From CAZDME01 sp964506785 [NCBI: uncultured bacterium] (GTDB lineage Bacteria > CAZDME01 > JAYEMH01), in contig CAZDME010000062.1 of the NCBI GenBank assembly GCA_964506785.1, positions 1 to 7,276 of the forward strand: DNA of 7,276 bases, in the 5' to 3' direction. The position numbers were made by a program, and so were the translations under genes. Of this stretch, positions 5,955 to 7,276 are shown piece after piece. The notes below the pieces were generated by a model that saw nothing but the letters and a program-made list of their open reading frames with translations, did no database searches and was not told where the DNA came from. How positions within the stretch are numbered: position 1 is the stretch's first letter; every line of letters begins with the position of its first letter.

Positions 5955-6140
5955 ATGTTAAAAAAAATAATAACCGTGCTTATTTTAGCCTTACTTTTCT
6001 GGGGATTATCTTCAGAAATTTCCCGAATTTGGGCTAAAGTTGTATATATACGCGGGGATACTGAAATCAATATTACCCGCTGGAAAGAAATCGTTCAATG
6101 GAACGAAGAAACTGACGAAGAAAAACTATCCTCTAACTAA
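5955..6140 (+). CDS. Small exported protein of unknown function, 61 aa
   Basis: No family is recognised. The N-terminus MLKKIITVLILALLFWGL is a Sec signal or anchor, with plausible cleavage after IWA at residue 27. The mature part is only about 34 residues (KVVYIRGDTEINITRWKEIV...), ending in an acidic EETDEEK tail. AAGGTG lies 7 nt upstream of the ATG. It sits 24 nt after the 455-aa gene and 6 nt before the 251-aa gene, so it belongs to the same transcription unit and may be a small partner of one of them. Confidence 0.7.
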   Translation: MLKKIITVLILALLFWGLSSEISRIWAKVVYIRGDTEINITRWKEIVQWNEETDEEKLSSN

Positions 6141-6146
6141 ATCAAT

Positions 6147-6902
6147 ATGGCTAAATTAAAACAGAAAAGAGGAAGCAACTTGAAAAATGCTTCCTTATTT
6201 TTTTTGATTATTATAACCTTCCCTTTTATCTTTCTGGCTAAAGGCGAAACAGCTACTTTTAAAAGAAAACCCACCAGTCCAGAATACTCTACTATCACCC
6301 TATGCATACCAAATGAGAAAGGCAATATCGTTAACTTCTGGGTAGAAGACTTAGTCAAAGATGATTCTGGAAAATCAAAGATTATCGGAATAATTGTTTG
6401 TGATAAAAACGGCCTACCCCAATATTATATGGATGAAAACCAAAAGGTAAAAGCCCGCTACCTCTGGCAATCGGATGCTCAAGGCAATTTACAGAATCTA
6501 AAAATAGTGGAGGTAGAAACGGCCGCTGAAGGCAAAGAAATCGTTACCAAAAGCTGGAAATATGATTCTGAGGGGAAACTGGAATATCGGACTGATGCTG
6601 AAGGCAAAATAATAAAACCTTTAAAAGAAGAAGTTTCTTTCGATCCTCCACGCGAAATGGAAATCTTAGATAACACCAAAATTATTGCCCAAACAATTCC
6701 CGAGAGACATAAAAAGATAGAAAACAAGAAAGAAAAAACTTCTTTAAAAAATAAGGATTCTTTATTGCAAGCAAAAAAACGCTATCCCTTCCCCAAGTTT
6801 ATGCTTGGTCAAACCGGGTTCATTATCTATGTAGCGGTTTTTGCTCTTTTTGCCGGAGCGGTGGTGGGTTTTATAGTTTATACTTTCCATAGCAGTAAAT
6901 AG
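6147..6902 (+). CDS. Two-membrane-segment protein with YD/RHS-like repeats, 251 aa
   Basis: Not recognised as a known family. Residues 14-32 form a signal peptide or first membrane helix and residues 224-246 a C-terminal helix (FIIYVAVFALFAGAVVGFIV) ending in a short HSSK tail. The exposed middle contains YD-type units: YLWQSDAQGNLQ at 105-116, KSWKYDSEGKLEYR at 135-148 and TDAEGKIIK at 149-157, preceded by CDKNGLPQYY at 85-94. Such units occur in RHS/YD-repeat surface proteins, usually in long arrays; here there are only two or three. A Lys/Glu-rich segment (about 187-212) links to the C-terminal helix. The ATG is 6 nt after the preceding stop and lacks a good ribosome binding site, suggesting coupling to the 61-aa gene. 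Confidence 0.8.
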   Translation: MAKLKQKRGSNLKNASLFFLIIITFPFIFLAKGETATFKRKPTSPEYSTITLCIPNEKGNIVNFWVEDLVKDDSGKSKIIGIIVCDKNGLPQYYMDENQKVKARYLWQSDAQGNLQNLKIVEVETAAEGKEIVTKSWKYDSEGKLEYRTDAEGKIIKPLKEEVSFDPPREMEILDNTKIIAQTIPERHKKIENKKEKTSLKNKDSLLQAKKRYPFPKFMLGQTGFIIYVAVFALFAGAVVGFIVYTFHSSK

Positions 6903-6930
6903 TCTTTATATATACAGAAATCGGAAAAAT

Positions 6931-6961
6931 TTGACTTTGTTGCAATAATATGTTATATAAT
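6931..6961 (+). promoter_or_regulatory. Promoter for the riboswitch-controlled transcript
   Basis: TTGACT at 6931-6936 is a good -35. The -10 is either TATATA at 6954-6959 (17-nt spacing) or TATAAT at 6956-6961 (19-nt spacing) in a TA-rich run. The start near 6966-6968 falls just before the riboswitch aptamer, the expected arrangement. Confidence 0.6.
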
Positions 6962-6980
6962 ATATGAACAGTTTATAATA

Positions 6981-7090
6981 GGTAAAATTTCGATAAAGGC
7001 AATCTGCCATGATTTCCGCTACAAAAGTCAGCGGATAAGTATGGCAGAGCGCAAAACCACGGGTCCGAGTAAAGGATAGCCGAGTTGCCG
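6981..7090 (+). promoter_or_regulatory. Cyclic di-GMP-I (GEMM-I) riboswitch aptamer
   Basis: Conserved GEMM-I blocks appear in order: AAAGGCAAT (6995-7003), a long hairpin, GCGCAAAACCACGGG (7049-7063), and AGGATAGCCGAGTTGCCG (7073-7090). GGTAA (6981-6985) can pair with TTGCC (7085-7089) as P1. G6999-C7000 pair with G7051-C7052, leaving G6998 as the ligand-contacting base (G20 in the Vibrio Vc2 aptamer) and A7053 as the intercalating A47. A G at that position favours c-di-GMP over 3',3'-cGAMP, whose sensors have A. The first helix is CTGCCAT (7004-7010) / ATGGCAG (7041-7047) with an extra inner stem CCGCT/AGCGG and no GNRA cap, which is unusual. Its 3' half overlaps the terminator that follows. 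Identity is by motif recognition, without a covariance search. Confidence 0.85.
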
Positions 7091-7122
7091 AAACAGGAAG
7101 CAATTCGGCTTTTTGTTTTTTT
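7078..7122 (+). terminator. Riboswitch expression platform: intrinsic terminator 1
   Basis: AGCCGAGTTGC (7078-7088) pairs with GCAATTCGGCT (7100-7110) across an 11-nt loop and is followed by a T-run (7111-7122, one G). The 5' arm is part of the conserved aptamer 3' half. Terminator and ligand-bound aptamer should therefore be mutually exclusive, which predicts an ON switch with c-di-GMP. Confidence 0.85.
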
Positions 7123-7123
7123 C

Positions 7124-7171
7124 AAAGGACAGCCGGGTTGCCGGAAGCTAAGGTAATCCGGTTGATTTTTA
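7124..7171 (+). repeat. Second copy of the aptamer 3' half with a second terminator-like hairpin
   Basis: AAAGGACAGCCGGGTTGCCG at 7124-7143 matches 18 of 20 bases of the aptamer/terminator segment starting at 7071. AGCCGGGTTGCC (7131-7142) pairs with GGTAATCCGGTT (7152-7163; four G-U pairs) around a 9-nt loop, followed by GATTTTTA. The U-tract is shorter than that of terminator 1. No second aptamer 5' half lies between the copies. It could be a second termination checkpoint or an alternative aptamer 3' strand. Confidence 0.75.
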
Positions 7172-7183
7172 TAGGAAAAACTA

Positions 7184-7276
7184 ATGCAAATCTGGCAAAA
7201 TAAAAAATCAATATTTAGAATAATTGCTTCAGCAGCAATATTTCTCTTTATTCTATCCCAGACAGAAATTGCCTGG
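7184..7276 (+). CDS. Start of an exported protein under riboswitch control (cut by the window edge)
   Basis: The ATG at 7184 has AGGA 7 nt upstream. The 31 visible codons give a basic N-terminus followed by a hydrophobic core (SIFRIIASAAIFLFIL), then SQTEIAW. This is a Sec signal peptide or membrane anchor. The frame is open to the end of the window. Nothing of the mature protein is visible, so no function can be given. Its position directly behind the c-di-GMP-I riboswitch suggests a surface, adhesion or matrix protein, as is common for genes under this riboswitch class. Confidence 0.75.
   Translation, partial: MQIWQNKKSIFRIIASAAIFLFILSQTEIAW

Noticed and set aside
4645-6727. Minus-strand frames at 4645-4848, 6137-6358 and 6479-6727.
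   Set aside because: They are antisense to the secreted-protein genes, have no supporting ribosome binding site, and show no recognisable motif.
6995-7003. 3',3'-cGAMP-sensing subtype of GEMM-I.
   Set aside because: The base aligned with position 20 is G (6998), which favours c-di-GMP; cGAMP sensors carry A there. The alignment was made by eye, so this is a preference rather than proof.
6906-7103. Minus-strand 65-codon frame over the riboswitch.
   Set aside because: It is antisense to the promoter, aptamer and terminator. The RNA structure explains the sequence better.

Overview
The window reads as chromosomal DNA of a low-GC, AT-homopolymer-rich, Gram-negative-type bacterium. It has lipoprotein-like and Sec signal peptides, type IV pilin-like proteins, clear Shine-Dalgarno sites and near-consensus sigma70-type promoters. 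The mix of housekeeping envelope genes with unrecognised secreted proteins would fit an uncultivated phylum such as Omnitrophota, but that assignment is a guess. No insertion sequence, CRISPR array, tRNA or rRNA was seen.

Left arm, minus strand (about 1-3190). From right to left, a promoter with an extended -10 drives mgtE (CBS-gated Mg2+ transporter) and apbE (FAD:protein FMN transferase), whose reading frames are 2 nt apart. A separate TTGACA/TATAGT promoter then drives a 15-residue, almost all-lysine microprotein. A strong hairpin follows it, then a 48-residue putative lipoprotein and a 27-residue Arg/Lys-rich protein that may be a ribosome-associated peptide. The last three genes are too short for ordinary ORF calling but have plausible ribosome binding sites.

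The divergent intergenic region (3062-3259) holds two outward promoters: the extended -10 promoter for mgtE and a perfect TTGACA-17-TATAAT promoter for the pilin operon.

Right arm, plus strand (3260-6902). Three minor-pilin-like genes (PilV/GspI-, PilW/GspJ- and PilX/GspK-like) are followed, after a further promoter, by a 455-residue secreted protein with a Pro-rich linker and a repetitive Ser-rich tail. Next come a 61-residue exported peptide and a 251-residue protein with a membrane segment at each end and YD/RHS-like repeats between them. The last three are unrecognised and look like an accessory cell-surface cassette attached to the pilin genes.

The right end (6931-7276) is the most interesting part. 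A promoter is followed by a recognisable GEMM-I (cyclic di-GMP-I) riboswitch whose conserved 3' half doubles as the 5' arm of an intrinsic terminator. A second, diverged copy of that 3' half and hairpin follows immediately. Downstream is the first 31 codons of an exported protein cut by the window edge. Together the right arm suggests a c-di-GMP-linked surface attachment or pilus programme.
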